Both the position numbers and the translations under genes were made by a program. Of a stretch of DNA of 64,000 bases, positions 1-7,426 are shown piece by piece. The stretch spans positions 434,001 to 498,000 of the forward strand of contig JAHJJX010000027.1 of NCBI GenBank assembly GCA_018822665.1. Direction: 5' to 3'. Each line of letters begins with the position of its first letter. Positions within the stretch are counted from its first letter, which is position 1. This stretch comes from a bacterium (GTDB taxonomy: Bacteria; Campylobacterota; Campylobacteria; Campylobacterales; Sulfurimonadaceae). The notes under the pieces are model-generated. The model was not told the origin of the DNA and made no database searches. It was given only the letters and a program-made list of their open reading frames with translations.

Positions 1-228
1 GAGTTCATTAAACATTAAATATCTTCTTTGTTTGTACTCGCTGCTGTAAAGATACTCTGCACTCAAATTTACTGCAAAAATATCATTTTCAAGTTTTATT
101 TTTGTATCGCCTTGAAACAAAGTTTCATTTGCAAAGCTGTCGTAACTTAGATATTTAAGTTTAATATTTGATTTATAATCTATGGCATGTGCAAATAACG
201 AAAATATAATCAAAAACAAAATTCTCAT
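1..228 (-). CDS. Exported envelope protein, N-terminal part only
   Basis: The first 76 codons of a leftward gene that runs off the left edge. The start ATG at 228 overlaps the TGA stop of the LolA-like gene (ATGA), so the two are translationally coupled. Residues 1-16 (MRILFLIIFSLFAHA, then I) form a signal peptide with a cleavage site after AHA. The mature part is rich in alternating polar and hydrophobic residues with many Tyr, Lys and Asn, as in outer-membrane beta-barrels. Proteins of this kind commonly follow a LolA-like gene in RND/MMPL export operons. That assignment is inference from context; the family cannot be named from this fragment. Confidence 0.6.
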   Translation of the reverse strand, partial: MRILFLIIFSLFAHAIDYKSNIKLKYLSYDSFANETLFQGDTKIKLENDIFAVNLSAEYLYSSEYKQRRYLMFNEL

Positions 229-971
229 TTTAATGCTCTTTGCGAGAACTCTTGTTCACTCAGAGCCATGAGGATTGTATCTTCATCCCAGATGAGTAAG
301 GAGCTCTTTTTTGTCTGAACATTATTCATCTGCATTTTTTTAATTCTGCAAATACCCTCAAGTTTTTCATATTCTAAAAACAAAACTTCTTTAAGAAGCT
401 TCTCTTGTTTGTCATAATACTCCCCATATTTTGCCAAATAATTTTTTGTATCAATATAGAGTATCTGTCTTGAGTAAGCACTGTTTTCATCTTTTGGAAT
501 TCTTGATATTTTAAAATACTCATCTTTTTCATGTGTGAATTTTTCGGCTTCACCCTCATAAGCATAGTTCCTGTAATTTTGCGAAGCAATGTCTTCATAA
601 CTAAATTCACTCGCCATAAAAGAGCCTGATTTATTGTTAGAGCTAATTCTTTTTACCCTTTTTAAAGCAGGCAGATAAAGCCACTGTTCATCCTCTTCAC
701 CTATTTTCTCAAAACTCAGAAGTTTTGTGTCTTTGATATCCAATGGATATAAAAAAGTGATTAAAGATTTATCCCCATCACTTCCTTCGAGTTTTTTTAT
801 CTCCAACTTTCTGATATTTTCTTCTCCTTGCCCGTTTTTAAGTATCATAGTCGTTTTTGAGATACTGCTTTTATATCCTGACATAGCCTCATACGATTTT
901 TTGCCAACTTCTAAAGAACTTTGCGCAAATAAAACAACTCCAAGCCCTAAAATCAATACTATTTTTTTCAT
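225..971 (-). CDS. Outer-membrane lipoprotein-sorting (LolA-like) protein
   Basis: A 248-residue exported protein. I place the start at ATG 971, with AAGGA eight bases upstream and a clean signal peptide (MKKIVLILGLGVVLFAQS); an upstream start at 986 would add five residues before it. The body has the pattern of the LolA-like family PF17131, including DKSLITFLYP, an EDEQWLYLPALKRVKRI stretch and a following GSFMASEFSYEDI segment. Such proteins sit in the periplasm and are thought to handle lipids or lipoproteins beside an MMPL-type exporter. The gene is coupled to the partial envelope gene at 1-228 and divergent from a TetR regulator at 1068, which probably controls it. Confidence 0.75.
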   Translation of the reverse strand: MKKIVLILGLGVVLFAQSSLEVGKKSYEAMSGYKSSISKTTMILKNGQGEENIRKLEIKKLEGSDGDKSLITFLYPLDIKDTKLLSFEKIGEEDEQWLYLPALKRVKRISSNNKSGSFMASEFSYEDIASQNYRNYAYEGEAEKFTHEKDEYFKISRIPKDENSAYSRQILYIDTKNYLAKYGEYYDKQEKLLKEVLFLEYEKLEGICRIKKMQMNNVQTKKSSLLIWDEDTILMALSEQEFSQRALK

Positions 972-995
972 AACAAATCCTTTCAATCTTTTAAA

Positions 996-1043
996 GTAAA
1001 CAATGTTAACATATAAATATTAAAATGTAAACATTGTCAACAT
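996..1043. promoter_or_regulatory. Paired operator for the divergent TetR regulator
   Basis: Two 17-base sites, 996-1012 (GTAAACAATGTTAACAT) and 1027-1043 (GTAAACATTGTCAACAT), differ at two positions and are 31 bases apart, close to three helical turns. Each contains a TGTTAACA-like dyad. They fill the gap between the LolA-like gene start (971) and the TetR start (1068), where an autoregulated TetR protein would bind to repress both directions. Function is inferred from position and symmetry. Confidence 0.6.
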
Positions 1044-1067
1044 AAAGTTTTATGATAAAATGCTCTC

Positions 1068-1727
1068 ATGATAAAAAATGACTACCACCACGGAAATTTA
1101 AAAGAAGAGTTTTTACGCATTGCTTTTGATTTTATAGCTAAAGATGATGTTGAAAATCTCACTCTAAAAATTCTCTCAGATGCAACCGGAACTTCACGTT
1201 CTGCTATTTATAGACATTTTTCTTCAAAAGATGCACTTATAGAAACGATGATAATAAAAGGTTTTAAAGAGTTTGATACTTATATATCTCCTCTATTGAG
1301 AGAAACAGGGAAGCCTTTAATAGACAGGTGTTACATGAGCGGAAAGTCTTATTTAGAGTTTGCAAAACAAAATGAAAATCTTTATAGACTGCTCTTTGGG
1401 AAAAAATATGCGCATATAAGAGAAAATAGTCTCAGCATTAAAGATGAAAACTGCAGCGGATTTTCCTCACTTAAACTTGCTATAGAAGAGGGACAAAAAA
1501 GTGGAATTCTCAAAAAAGAGGACAGTTTTCATAGAACCATACTCATTTGGTCTTCACTTCACGGTTTGGCATCGCTGATTATTGACGGCTTTATGGATAT
1601 AGATAAAATCTATCCGGAGCTTTACGACAAAATGTTTCAAGACATACTTGCTTCATCCATCACAAACAAGGTTAAATTACTTTCAAGTATTCCATTTGTT
1701 GAAAAAATACTCAAGCCGACTGTTTAA
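1068..1727 (+). CDS. TetR/AcrR-family transcriptional regulator
   Basis: A 219-residue regulator. The N-terminal helix-turn-helix covers roughly residues 30-56 (LSDATGTSRSAIYRHFSSKD), the classic TetR DNA-binding signature with YRHF before the ligand domain. The C-terminal two thirds is helical and variable, as expected of the ligand-binding domain. It is transcribed away from the LolA-like export operon, with two near-identical dyad sites between them, so the likely job is repression of that operon and of itself in response to an exported compound. The ligand cannot be told from sequence. Confidence 0.88.
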   Translation: MIKNDYHHGNLKEEFLRIAFDFIAKDDVENLTLKILSDATGTSRSAIYRHFSSKDALIETMIIKGFKEFDTYISPLLRETGKPLIDRCYMSGKSYLEFAKQNENLYRLLFGKKYAHIRENSLSIKDENCSGFSSLKLAIEEGQKSGILKKEDSFHRTILIWSSLHGLASLIIDGFMDIDKIYPELYDKMFQDILASSITNKVKLLSSIPFVEKILKPTV

Positions 1728-1784
1728 TATTTTTTTATTGTGAATTCTTCTACGACAAAAATTTCATAAAAAGTGTTGGGAGGT

Positions 1785-1806
1785 GTCGTCCCGAGGGAAG
1801 GACGAC
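1785..1806. terminator. Hairpin downstream of the tetR gene
   Basis: GTCGTCC (1785-1791) and GGACGAC (1800-1806) form a perfect 7-bp stem with an 8-base loop, 58 bases after the regulator stop. There is no U-tract, so it may be a repeat remnant and not an intrinsic terminator. The loop and stem resemble the GTCCC/GGGAC hairpin of the repeats at 3650, 4355 and 5066. Confidence 0.3.
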
Positions 1807-1844
1807 GGAGGAAGAATGAATGAAATTTAAAATTAACGAACCAA

Positions 1845-1982
1845 GGTGTAAGTGGTGACGGTCAAATATCGGAAAACCGATATAAATCAACGGTATATTT
1901 GTATCACGCATTAACTCTTTACCGTAACTGTTACCAATCATAAAATCAACCGGCTGTGTAAAGAGTAACGAACGCATGTGCC
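1845..1982 (-). pseudogene. Isolated 138-bp fragment of nifK
   Basis: This stretch aligns without gaps to 10549-10686 inside the intact nifK gene, 134 of 138 bases identical by eye. It encodes nifK residues from HMRSLLFTQPVDF to FDRHHLH. The four differences lie in three codons (Leu CTT/TTA, Tyr TAT/TAC, Phe TTC/TTT) and all are synonymous. There is no start codon, and sequence on both sides is unrelated to nifK. The left flank is a hairpin-bearing spacer and the right flank runs within about 15 bases into a truncated copy of the local hairpin repeat. It cannot make a nitrogenase subunit. Confidence 0.85.
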
Positions 1983-2170
1983 GCAGGTGAAGTGTCAAGC
2001 CTCGCTTTTTGGTGAAGCTTTTTTGTTGAGTTTGGATTATTTAGGATTTGCTCTATATAAGTTATAAGTTTTGATTTGAAGGTTTTAGCGGCTGATTTTT
2101 TATCTAAGGCGATGTAGTTTAGTATATCTTTAAGTGACTTTACAAAATGCTCTTCATAAACTATTTTCAT
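1946..2170 (-). pseudogene. RelE/ParE-type toxin, C-terminus replaced
   Basis: The start ATG (2170) overlaps the antitoxin stop as ATGA. About the first 50 residues look like a RelE/ParE-fold toxin (MKIVYEEHFVKSLKDILNYI, then KKSAAKTFKSKLITYIEQIL). From about residue 50 the frame runs into spacer repeat A and the nifK fragment, giving a 74-residue chimera that lacks the usual beta-sheet core and catalytic C-terminus of these ~95-residue toxins. It is probably inactive. Recombination at the repeat is the simplest explanation. Confidence 0.6.
1996..2040. repeat. Truncated copy of the cassette-spacer repeat (copy A)
   Basis: The stretch AAGCCTCGCTTTTTGGTGAA followed by GCTTTTTTGTTGAG and TTTGGATT matches the right halves of the repeats at 3626, 4325 and 5050. 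The left half (with the GTCCC/GGGAC hairpin) is missing and replaced by the nifK fragment. The stem AAGCC...GGCTT-like plus T-run would act as a rho-independent terminator on the plus strand. The copy overlaps and truncates the 3' end of the toxin gene on the minus strand. Confidence 0.6.
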
Positions 2171-2394
2171 AAAGAATCTATATGCTTATCTATCTCTTTT
2201 ATAAACTCATCATGGTCTATATATTTGGCATTTTTTTCTGCTTCAAAAACTCTTTTTTTTGCCTCTTTTACATCATTAACTACAAAAGAGGGAGTATCTT
2301 CAACAACTTTAAGTTCGTTTGATGGGAATGTTTGAAACAGAGAAAGTATCTGCGCATATATGTTATCTGAAACACTCAATTTTATTGTATGCAT
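2167..2394 (-). CDS. Antitoxin partner of the truncated RelE/ParE-like toxin
   Basis: A 75-residue protein coupled to the toxin by an ATGA overlap. The N-terminus (MHTIKLSVSDNIYAQILSLF) is a short DNA-binding-type beta-strand and helix, followed by a charged helical tail rich in Glu and Lys, the plan of RelB-like antitoxins. It resembles in plan the antitoxin at 3776, whose start is MRTIQLQIEDDNYESFL. With its toxin truncated it may only survive as a DNA-binding remnant. Family membership is inferred from size, order and the N-terminal pattern. Confidence 0.6.
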   Translation of the reverse strand: MHTIKLSVSDNIYAQILSLFQTFPSNELKVVEDTPSFVVNDVKEAKKRVFEAEKNAKYIDHDEFIKEIDKHIDSL

Positions 2395-2531
2395 GAAACA
2401 CCCTTCTACTAAATATTTTTATACTGCGATTATAACATTGTTTGATAAAAATTCAACTCTCGAGGATTTCTCGGTAGTTCGGCAAGAAGGTGGTAGAAGC
2501 GTTAAAAGAAACATAAAACACTACAATCCTA

Positions 2532-2922
2532 TTAATTGAGTTTTGACAACAAATCATCAACATCTATATTTATTTTAGAAAATGCAAACCATTATTTACC
2601 TAAATCTTTTAAACTTACACCAATTAGAAATCTATCATGAGATGGTTGCGCACATATATATCCCTTGTTCGGTAAATACTTTAGGATTTGTTCTTATTTT
2701 AGAAATATTTGCGGTCAAAATTTTTGACCGCAAATTATCAAACTCTATATTTGTCAATTCAAAATAAAAATCTTCCGGAAATTTATCAGGATTGTTTCTA
2801 ACAGCTTGATTTATATGTTTTGTTTCCACTTGATAAAGTTCTGCCAAATCTCTATCTAGCATAACTTGAATACCTCGTATAGTGTGTATTTTACAGGGTA
2901 TATTGTCGATGATGATTTGCAT
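2532..2922 (-). pseudogene. Degraded ORF6N-domain (phage-type) gene
   Basis: Residues 1-90 from ATG 2922 are a good ORF6N domain (PF10543): IRGIQVMLDRDLAELYQVET, then NNPDKFPEDFYFELT and KVFTEQGIYM. The frame then stops at 2635. Immediately after, in another frame, lies a recognisable C-terminal tail (DRFLIGVSLKDLGK, in-frame TAA at 2592-2594, then WFAFSKINIDVDDLLSKLN, stop at 2532). ORF6N proteins usually end with a DRFLI...GASLKDLGKKWFAFSK segment, so this gene suffered an internal deletion with frameshift plus a nonsense change at the second Lys. ORF6N genes are typical of phage and mobile regions. Confidence 0.65.
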
Positions 2923-3064
2923 AATGTTTTCCTATTTTGAAATCTTTATAACTGTAACGCAGATTATAATTTTGATTTTAAAATATTGCAGATTGTCATG
3001 TTTTTAAATAAAAATCAAATTTTTTGTTATGGTTTTGTATCTTTAAAATCTAGGAGCAGTGGAG

Positions 3065-3589
3065 ATGGATACAAAAAATCAAGTTTTAAATAATATTGTC
3101 GTCGATGATAAAATATTTATCATCAGAGGTATTCAAGTAATGATTGATAAGGATTTAGCCGAACTTTATCAAGTTCAAACTAGCAGACTGAATGAACAGG
3201 TTAAAAGAAACATAGAACGATTTGATAGTGATTTTATGTTTCAACTGACAAAAGAGGAGTTTGATAACTTGATATCGCAAAATGCGACATCAAGTTGGGG
3301 AGGTGTTAGAAAATTGCCATATGTATTTACTGAACAAGGTGTTTACATGTTGGCTACAGTTTTAAAAAGCGGTATTGCCGTAGAAGTTACAAAACAAATT
3401 ATGCGAACATTTACAAAACTTAAAAATCAATCCGTACCATACTTTGACATCATTAAAAGACTTGAAAAACTAGAAACAAACGACAAAGAGACAACAGAAC
3501 TACTCCAAAAAGTAGTGCAAGTGGTTTCTAGTATGCAAAGTATCCATGATGAAGCTAGAGAGGGAACGAAAAAGATAGGGTTTGTGTGA
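3065..3589 (+). CDS. ORF6N-domain protein
   Basis: A 174-residue protein with an ORF6N domain at about residues 10-95 (IIRGIQVMIDKDLAELYQVQ, RNIERFDSDFMFQLTKEEF, YVFTEQGVYMLATVLKS) and a helical C-terminal tail. I chose ATG 3065 with TAGGAG eight bases upstream over the GTG two codons earlier. The domain is found in phage antirepressor-like and mobile-element proteins and probably binds DNA. It is related to the dead gene at 2532-2922, on the opposite strand and back to back with it, suggesting two independent arrivals rather than a recent duplication. Confidence 0.75.
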   Translation: MDTKNQVLNNIVVDDKIFIIRGIQVMIDKDLAELYQVQTSRLNEQVKRNIERFDSDFMFQLTKEEFDNLISQNATSSWGGVRKLPYVFTEQGVYMLATVLKSGIAVEVTKQIMRTFTKLKNQSVPYFDIIKRLEKLETNDKETTELLQKVVQVVSSMQSIHDEAREGTKKIGFV

Positions 3590-3625
3590 TTTAGGTAATT
3601 TGTTATACAATCACTTTTAAGTATT

Positions 3626-3720
3626 TGGGCTGGAGACCTTATCTCTTTGCTCGTCCCTTGGGGACAATTTTAAATCCTCGCTTTTTGGTGGGGCTTTTTT
3701 GTTTAGTTTGGATTTATAAA
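3626..3720. repeat. Cassette-spacer repeat, copy B
   Basis: Contains the hairpin GTCCCTTGGGGAC (3653-3665), then AATTTTAAATCCTCGC and TTTTTGGTGGGGCTTTTTTG, which can fold into a second stem with a T-run. Downstream comes TTTAGTTTGGATTTATAA. The same order of elements recurs at 4325-4465 and 5050-5160, and the right half at 1996-2040. It lies between the ORF6N gene and the next toxin-antitoxin pair and could terminate transcription of the former. Confidence 0.7.
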
Positions 3721-3775
3721 TAATTTTATATTAAAAATGAGATACAATAAAGAATAAAGGAAAAGAGAGGTAAGG

Positions 3776-4042
3776 ATGAGAACTATACAGCTTCAAATAG
3801 AGGATGATAACTATGAGTCATTCTTAACTGTTATAAAAAGTTTGAAAGAAGGCATGGTCAAAAATTTCTCTGTAAAAGAGGACGGTGCCGTAGATAAAGA
3901 TTTTGAACAAACAAAGGTCTATTTTCATAAATGCTTATCAGATATAGAAAATGGCAATACGCAGTTGCTATCGCAGGAACAATATACCAATCAAATGAAT
4001 GATTTCAAAGAAAATCTCAAGTCTAAATATGCAAATAATTAG
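3776..4042 (+). CDS. Antitoxin of a ParE/RelE-type pair
   Basis: An 88-residue acidic protein beginning MRTIQLQIEDDNYESFLTVI, with a purine-rich ribosome site (AGGAAAAGAGAGG) before ATG 3776. The N-terminal part resembles the ribbon or helix DNA-binding end of small antitoxins and the rest is a helical toxin-binding tail. It overlaps the toxin start by 14 bases. The pair stands between spacer repeats B and C. Confidence 0.7.
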   Translation: MRTIQLQIEDDNYESFLTVIKSLKEGMVKNFSVKEDGAVDKDFEQTKVYFHKCLSDIENGNTQLLSQEQYTNQMNDFKENLKSKYANN

Positions 4043-4313
4043 AGATACCGACTATCTTCAAAAACTCCAATCTATCATGGAATATATAGCACAAGACAGT
4101 CTGAATCAGGCTCTAAAATTTCAAGTAGATTTAGATGAGACTATAGATGATATACCAAATATGCCTTTTAAATATAAAAAATCAATCTACTTCAATGATA
4201 AAAATGTAAGAGATTTTGTATTCAAAGGTTATGTTGTGCCTTATAAGATTGATACTGCTAAAAATCAAATTATTATCATCGGTATAAACAAATATATGGA
4301 AAAGTTAATATGA
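4029..4313 (+). CDS. ParE/RelE-superfamily toxin
   Basis: A 94-residue protein starting MQIIRDTDYLQKLQSIMEYI at ATG 4029, inside the last codons of the antitoxin gene. It shows the plan of the ParE/RelE fold: N-terminal strand, two helices (IMEYIAQDSLNQALKFQVDL), an interhelical PFKYKKSIYF segment, then RDFVFKGYVVPYKID and the final strand IIIIGINKY. These proteins act on DNA gyrase or ribosome-bound mRNA; which one cannot be told here. An earlier start at 3999 is less likely because it has no ribosome site and would lengthen the overlap. Confidence 0.8.
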   Translation: MQIIRDTDYLQKLQSIMEYIAQDSLNQALKFQVDLDETIDDIPNMPFKYKKSIYFNDKNVRDFVFKGYVVPYKIDTAKNQIIIIGINKYMEKLI

Positions 4314-4324
4314 GTTTGTTTTAT

Positions 4325-4465
4325 TTGGACTGGAGAATTTTATATTTTTACTCATCCCATGGGGACAATTTTAAAGCCTTGCCTTTTGATGGAGCTTTTT
4401 TGTTGAGTTTGGATTTATATAAGTTGTAAAACGAACTGCAAATATTGTCAAAAGTGGAGATTTAA
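4325..4465. repeat. Cassette-spacer repeat, copy C
   Basis: Divergent left half (ACTCATCCCATGGGGACAAT) followed by TTAAAGCCTTGCC, GGAGCTTTTTTGTTGAG and TTTGGATTTATATAAG, then GTTGTAAAACGAACTGCAAA and AAAAGTGGAGATT. The last two parts are shared with copy D but absent from A and B. The hairpin CCCATGGGG and the AAGCC/GGCTT stem with T-run are both conserved in structure despite base changes. It separates a plus-strand toxin from the convergent brnTA genes. Confidence 0.65.
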
Positions 4466-4481
4466 CCTTTGGGGTGTAGCA

Positions 4482-4691
4482 TTAAACTGCCAGTTTTTTA
4501 GAGATTTCTATGTCTTGTTTTAATAATGAATTTATAATCTTGCTTAAAGAAGCATCTTTATCTCTGTTTTTCAATTTTTGCATAAAAAAAGTCTTAACAT
4601 CATCATCCAAATATATTGGTATATCCAATTCATTTAGAGGTCTATAAAACTTGCCTTGTTCTGCATTTGTAAAATCGTACTCTTTTTTCAT
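4482..4691 (-). CDS. brnA: BrnA-type antitoxin
   Basis: A 69-residue antitoxin. ATG 4691 overlaps the brnT stop (ATGA) and has AAAGG eight bases upstream, so it is preferred over an upstream GTG at 4700. The sequence has the BrnA pattern: KKEYDFTNAEQGKFYRP, then LDIPIYLDDDVKTFF and a short C-terminal ribbon-helix-helix-like LSKIINSLLKQDIEI. BrnA neutralises BrnT and represses the operon. Its gene follows the toxin gene, the order usual for brnT-brnA. Confidence 0.85.
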   Translation of the reverse strand: MKKEYDFTNAEQGKFYRPLNELDIPIYLDDDVKTFFMQKLKNRDKDASLSKIINSLLKQDIEISKKLAV

Positions 4692-4981
4692 GATGGACAC
4701 CTTTCATTATAAATTTTTTGTTCTTTTTTTGTAGCATTTCTAGCAGATATAATCCTAACTATTTCAATGCCATCTTTGTCTCTAAATGTATGAACTACAA
4801 CTAATATAATTTCATTTAAAGATTTACCTAGCAATATCCATCTATCTTCATCTTCTGAATGCTCTTCATCAAAAAGAGTTAGAGAATACGCATCGCTAAA
4901 CACATAAGCAGCTTGCTCAAAAGATACTTCATGTTTTTTTATATTTGATTTTTCTTTTTTAGTATCCCATTCAAACTTCAT
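4688..4981 (-). CDS. brnT: BrnT-type ribonuclease toxin
   Basis: A 97-residue toxin of family PF04365. I choose ATG 4981 (MKFEWDTKKEKSNIKKHEVS), which matches the usual BrnT opening, over an in-frame start at 5035. Diagnostic pieces follow: FEQAAYVFSDAYSLTLFDEE, DEDRWILLGKSLNEIILVVV and the closing RIISARNATKKEQKIY. BrnT has a RelE-like fold and cleaves RNA in vitro in the Brucella system. The pair stands between spacer repeats C and D. Confidence 0.88.
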   Translation of the reverse strand: MKFEWDTKKEKSNIKKHEVSFEQAAYVFSDAYSLTLFDEEHSEDEDRWILLGKSLNEIILVVVHTFRDKDGIEIVRIISARNATKKEQKIYNERCPS

Positions 4982-5049
4982 AATATTATTGTAGCGTAAA
5001 ATAGTATTAATTTGCGTATTTAATAAATCATACAAAATAGCGTTTGTGC

Positions 5050-5160
5050 GAATTTATCTCTTCGCTCGTCCCTTGGGGACAGTTTGAAAGCCTCGCTTTT
5101 TGGTGGAGTTTTTTTTTGTTGTAAAACGAACTACAAATATTCTAAAAAGTGGAGATTCAT
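5050..5160. repeat. Cassette-spacer repeat, copy D
   Basis: TCTCTTCGCTCGTCCCTTGG and GGACAGTTTGAAAGCCTCGC closely match copy B, followed by TTTTTGGTGGAG, a long T-run, then GTTGTAAAACGAACTACAAA and AAAAGTGGAGATT as in copy C. The left border is in the upstream region of brnT and the right border touches the small HTH gene at 5161. Confidence 0.7.
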
Positions 5161-5352
5161 TCACAGGGGCGCTGTTTTAAACTGCTCTTCCAAAGCTTTT
5201 AGTTCGTCGGCGTTTTGTTGAGCTTTTTTTACAGCTTCTTCAAACGCAAAGCCTTTCATAACTATTTCGTATAAATGCGGTTTATCTCTTCTCCAGTTTC
5301 TTAGCGTAACAGGGGTAATATCCAAATAACCAGCCATATCTCTTTGAGTCAT
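5161..5352 (-). CDS. Small helix-turn-helix protein beside the type III R-M genes
   Basis: A 63-residue protein with an N-terminal helix-turn-helix-like segment (MTQRDMAGYLDITPVTLRNW RRDKP) and a charged helical tail. ATG 5352 has AAAAGG six to seven bases upstream. It is divergent from the methyltransferase gene at 5509, with repeated AATATTTAAC boxes in between, which suggests a local controller of restriction-modification expression. The DNA-binding role is inferred from pattern and place; no known C-protein family is recognised. Confidence 0.55.
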   Translation of the reverse strand: MTQRDMAGYLDITPVTLRNWRRDKPHLYEIVMKGFAFEEAVKKAQQNADELKALEEQFKTAPL

Positions 5353-5406
5353 TTTTTGCCTTTTTTAACAAAAAAAATATCTCAATAGAGATTAGTTCTC
5401 AACAGA

Positions 5407-5480
5407 TTAAATATTAACTACTAATAGCTATATTTTAGTTAATATTTAACTATTTAAGTATAAAACAGATAATATTTAAC
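5407..5480. promoter_or_regulatory. Repeated AT-rich boxes before the type III methyltransferase gene
   Basis: Three related boxes: TTAAATATTAAC (5407-5418), GTTAATATTTAAC (5438-5450) and AATATTTAAC (5471-5480). The first is the inverse of the second. They fill the divergent control region between the small HTH gene and mod, where operator copies for a controller would be expected. AT-rich DNA produces such words by chance, so support is modest. Confidence 0.35.
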
Positions 5481-5508
5481 TTAAAAACTTAAAAAAGAGA
5501 AAATATTT

Positions 5509-7425
5509 ATGGCTTTATCACTTATAGAAGAATTACCAAAAATAGTAAAAGAGGGAAAAGCTGAAGCGGCTAGGATTTTGGAGCGGATAAATAGTGGAAA
5601 TGCTCTTGCTCTTCAAACAAACGAGCTGGTTTTGCCCTCTAAAGATGTAAGCGGACTTTTTCGTGGTGAGATGCCGAGTTCTGATGAGAATGAGTGGAAA
5701 AACAGGCTTATTTATGGGGATAATATTTTAGTTATGCAAGGGCTTTTAGCAGGTGATGCGACAAGTGGGCTTGAGAGTATGCGAGGCAAGATAGACCTTA
5801 TCTACATCGATCCACCGTTTGACTCCAAAGCGGACTATCGCACTAAAATCACCCTGCCAAATGTAAACCTCAGTCAAAAACCGACAGTTATAGAACAGTT
5901 TGCCTATGCCGATACATGGAAAGACGGCACGGTAAGTTACTTGAAGATGATATATCCCCGTTTAGTTTTGATGCGTGAACTTTTAAGTGAAAAAGGTTCT
6001 ATTTATGTGCATATTGATTGGCATGTGGGGCATTATGTAAAAATCTTGCTTGACGATATTTTTGGAAAAGAGAATTTTAATAATGAAATTATATGGTCGT
6101 ATTTTGGATTTAAAAGAAAAACGGCATCAAAATTTCCACAAAAACATGATGTTATCTATTCTTATAAAAAAACAGAAAATAGAATATTTTATACACAATT
6201 TAAACCTCATAATCAAGAATATTTAAAACGCTTTAAGCCTGATGAGACTGGTAGATTGTGCAGAAGTGATGTTAATCCAACAGCAGGTGGAACGAGAAAA
6301 ATATATCTTGATGAAATAGAAGGTGATATTATTGACTCAGTTTGGAATGATTTATCACCGGTAAACCCTGTTGCAAAAGAACGAGTTGATTATTCAACCC
6401 AAAAACCTGAAGCACTTATAGAACGCATCATTAAAGCCTCATCAAACGAAAACTCCATAGTAGCCGACTTCTTCGGCGGAAGTGGAACAACCGCCGCAGT
6501 TGCCGAAAAACTCGGTCGCCGTTGGATAAGCTCCGACATCGGCAAACCATCTATCATGGTGCAGAGAAAACGGCTTATCGACAATGAGGTCAAACCATTT
6601 CTCTACCAAAGTATCGGCGATTATCAAAAAGAGGCATTGGAGAGTAGCCGTATGTTTAAACGCATCGGCGATTTGTCTCAAGTTGTTATCTCTCTTTTTA
6701 GCGATGAGAGCGGAAGCGGTGCACTTAGTTTTGGAAGCGAACATCCGCAAAATCTGGGCTACATCAAAGACAAAAAAACGCTTGTCTATATAGACAGTCC
6801 AAACAAGATGACAGGCAGAGCAACACTCAAAAAAGCAATAGAACTGCGTGATAATTTCTTAGGCGGTTGGGATAAAGTGGTCGTTCTTGGGTGGAACTTT
6901 GCTTATGATATCAGCTCCGCTATAAATGAACTCTCCGATAGTAGGCTTGAGATATTGGTTATTCCGCCCGATTTGCTTGACAAACTAAAAAGCAAAGCAA
7001 CATACAAAAAACTCGTCGATAGTGGCAAGATACGATTTAGCTCACTCCAATACTTAACCATCAAACCCATAGAGAAAAAAGTCTATGACAGCGAGCTTGA
7101 AGAGCTAACCATAAAACTTGATAACTATATCTTGCTAAGTCCCGACAACATTCCGCTTGATGATGCAGACAAAAAATCGCTTCAAGATCTTATGGCTCAT
7201 GACCCTCTTGCTCTCATAGAGTACTGGAGTATCGACCCTGACTATGACGGAGTGACTTTTAGAAGCAAATGGCAGGATTACAGAGAAAACACGGCAAACG
7301 ACGGCGACCCTTTACATGTAGTTTACTCGGCTAAAATTATGGTGGCACGCAAAGAAAAAAGAGTAGTGAGCGTTAAAGCCGTTGATGTCTTTGGTTTTGA
7401 GTCTGTCGTAAAAGCGGAGGTGTAA
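5509..7425 (+). CDS. Type III restriction-modification methyltransferase (Mod), adenine-specific
   Basis: A 638-residue beta-class N6-adenine DNA methyltransferase. The catalytic motif IV (YIDPPF) is at residues 99-104 and the SAM-binding motif I (FFGGSG) at 321-326, with the target-recognition segment between them, the order typical of type III Mod proteins. The C-terminal ~290 residues probably serve Res contact. The recognition segment (about 190-290) has base composition more AT-rich than its surroundings, common in exchangeable recognition domains. It is followed within two bases by the frameshifted res gene. Protection of the host DNA could continue even though the nuclease gene is broken. 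Confidence 0.88.
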   Translation: MALSLIEELPKIVKEGKAEAARILERINSGNALALQTNELVLPSKDVSGLFRGEMPSSDENEWKNRLIYGDNILVMQGLLAGDATSGLESMRGKIDLIYIDPPFDSKADYRTKITLPNVNLSQKPTVIEQFAYADTWKDGTVSYLKMIYPRLVLMRELLSEKGSIYVHIDWHVGHYVKILLDDIFGKENFNNEIIWSYFGFKRKTASKFPQKHDVIYSYKKTENRIFYTQFKPHNQEYLKRFKPDETGRLCRSDVNPTAGGTRKIYLDEIEGDIIDSVWNDLSPVNPVAKERVDYSTQKPEALIERIIKASSNENSIVADFFGGSGTTAAVAEKLGRRWISSDIGKPSIMVQRKRLIDNEVKPFLYQSIGDYQKEALESSRMFKRIGDLSQVVISLFSDESGSGALSFGSEHPQNLGYIKDKKTLVYIDSPNKMTGRATLKKAIELRDNFLGGWDKVVVLGWNFAYDISSAINELSDSRLEILVIPPDLLDKLKSKATYKKLVDSGKIRFSSLQYLTIKPIEKKVYDSELEELTIKLDNYILLSPDNIPLDDADKKSLQDLMAHDPLALIEYWSIDPDYDGVTFRSKWQDYRENTANDGDPLHVVYSAKIMVARKEKRVVSVKAVDVFGFESVVKAEV

Positions 7426-7426
7426 A

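Noticed and set aside
1996-5160. Integron attC sites
   Set aside because: The spacers have hairpins and similar size, but clear GTTRRRY/RYYYAAC cores are not seen and no integrase gene is in the window. Kept only as an analogy.
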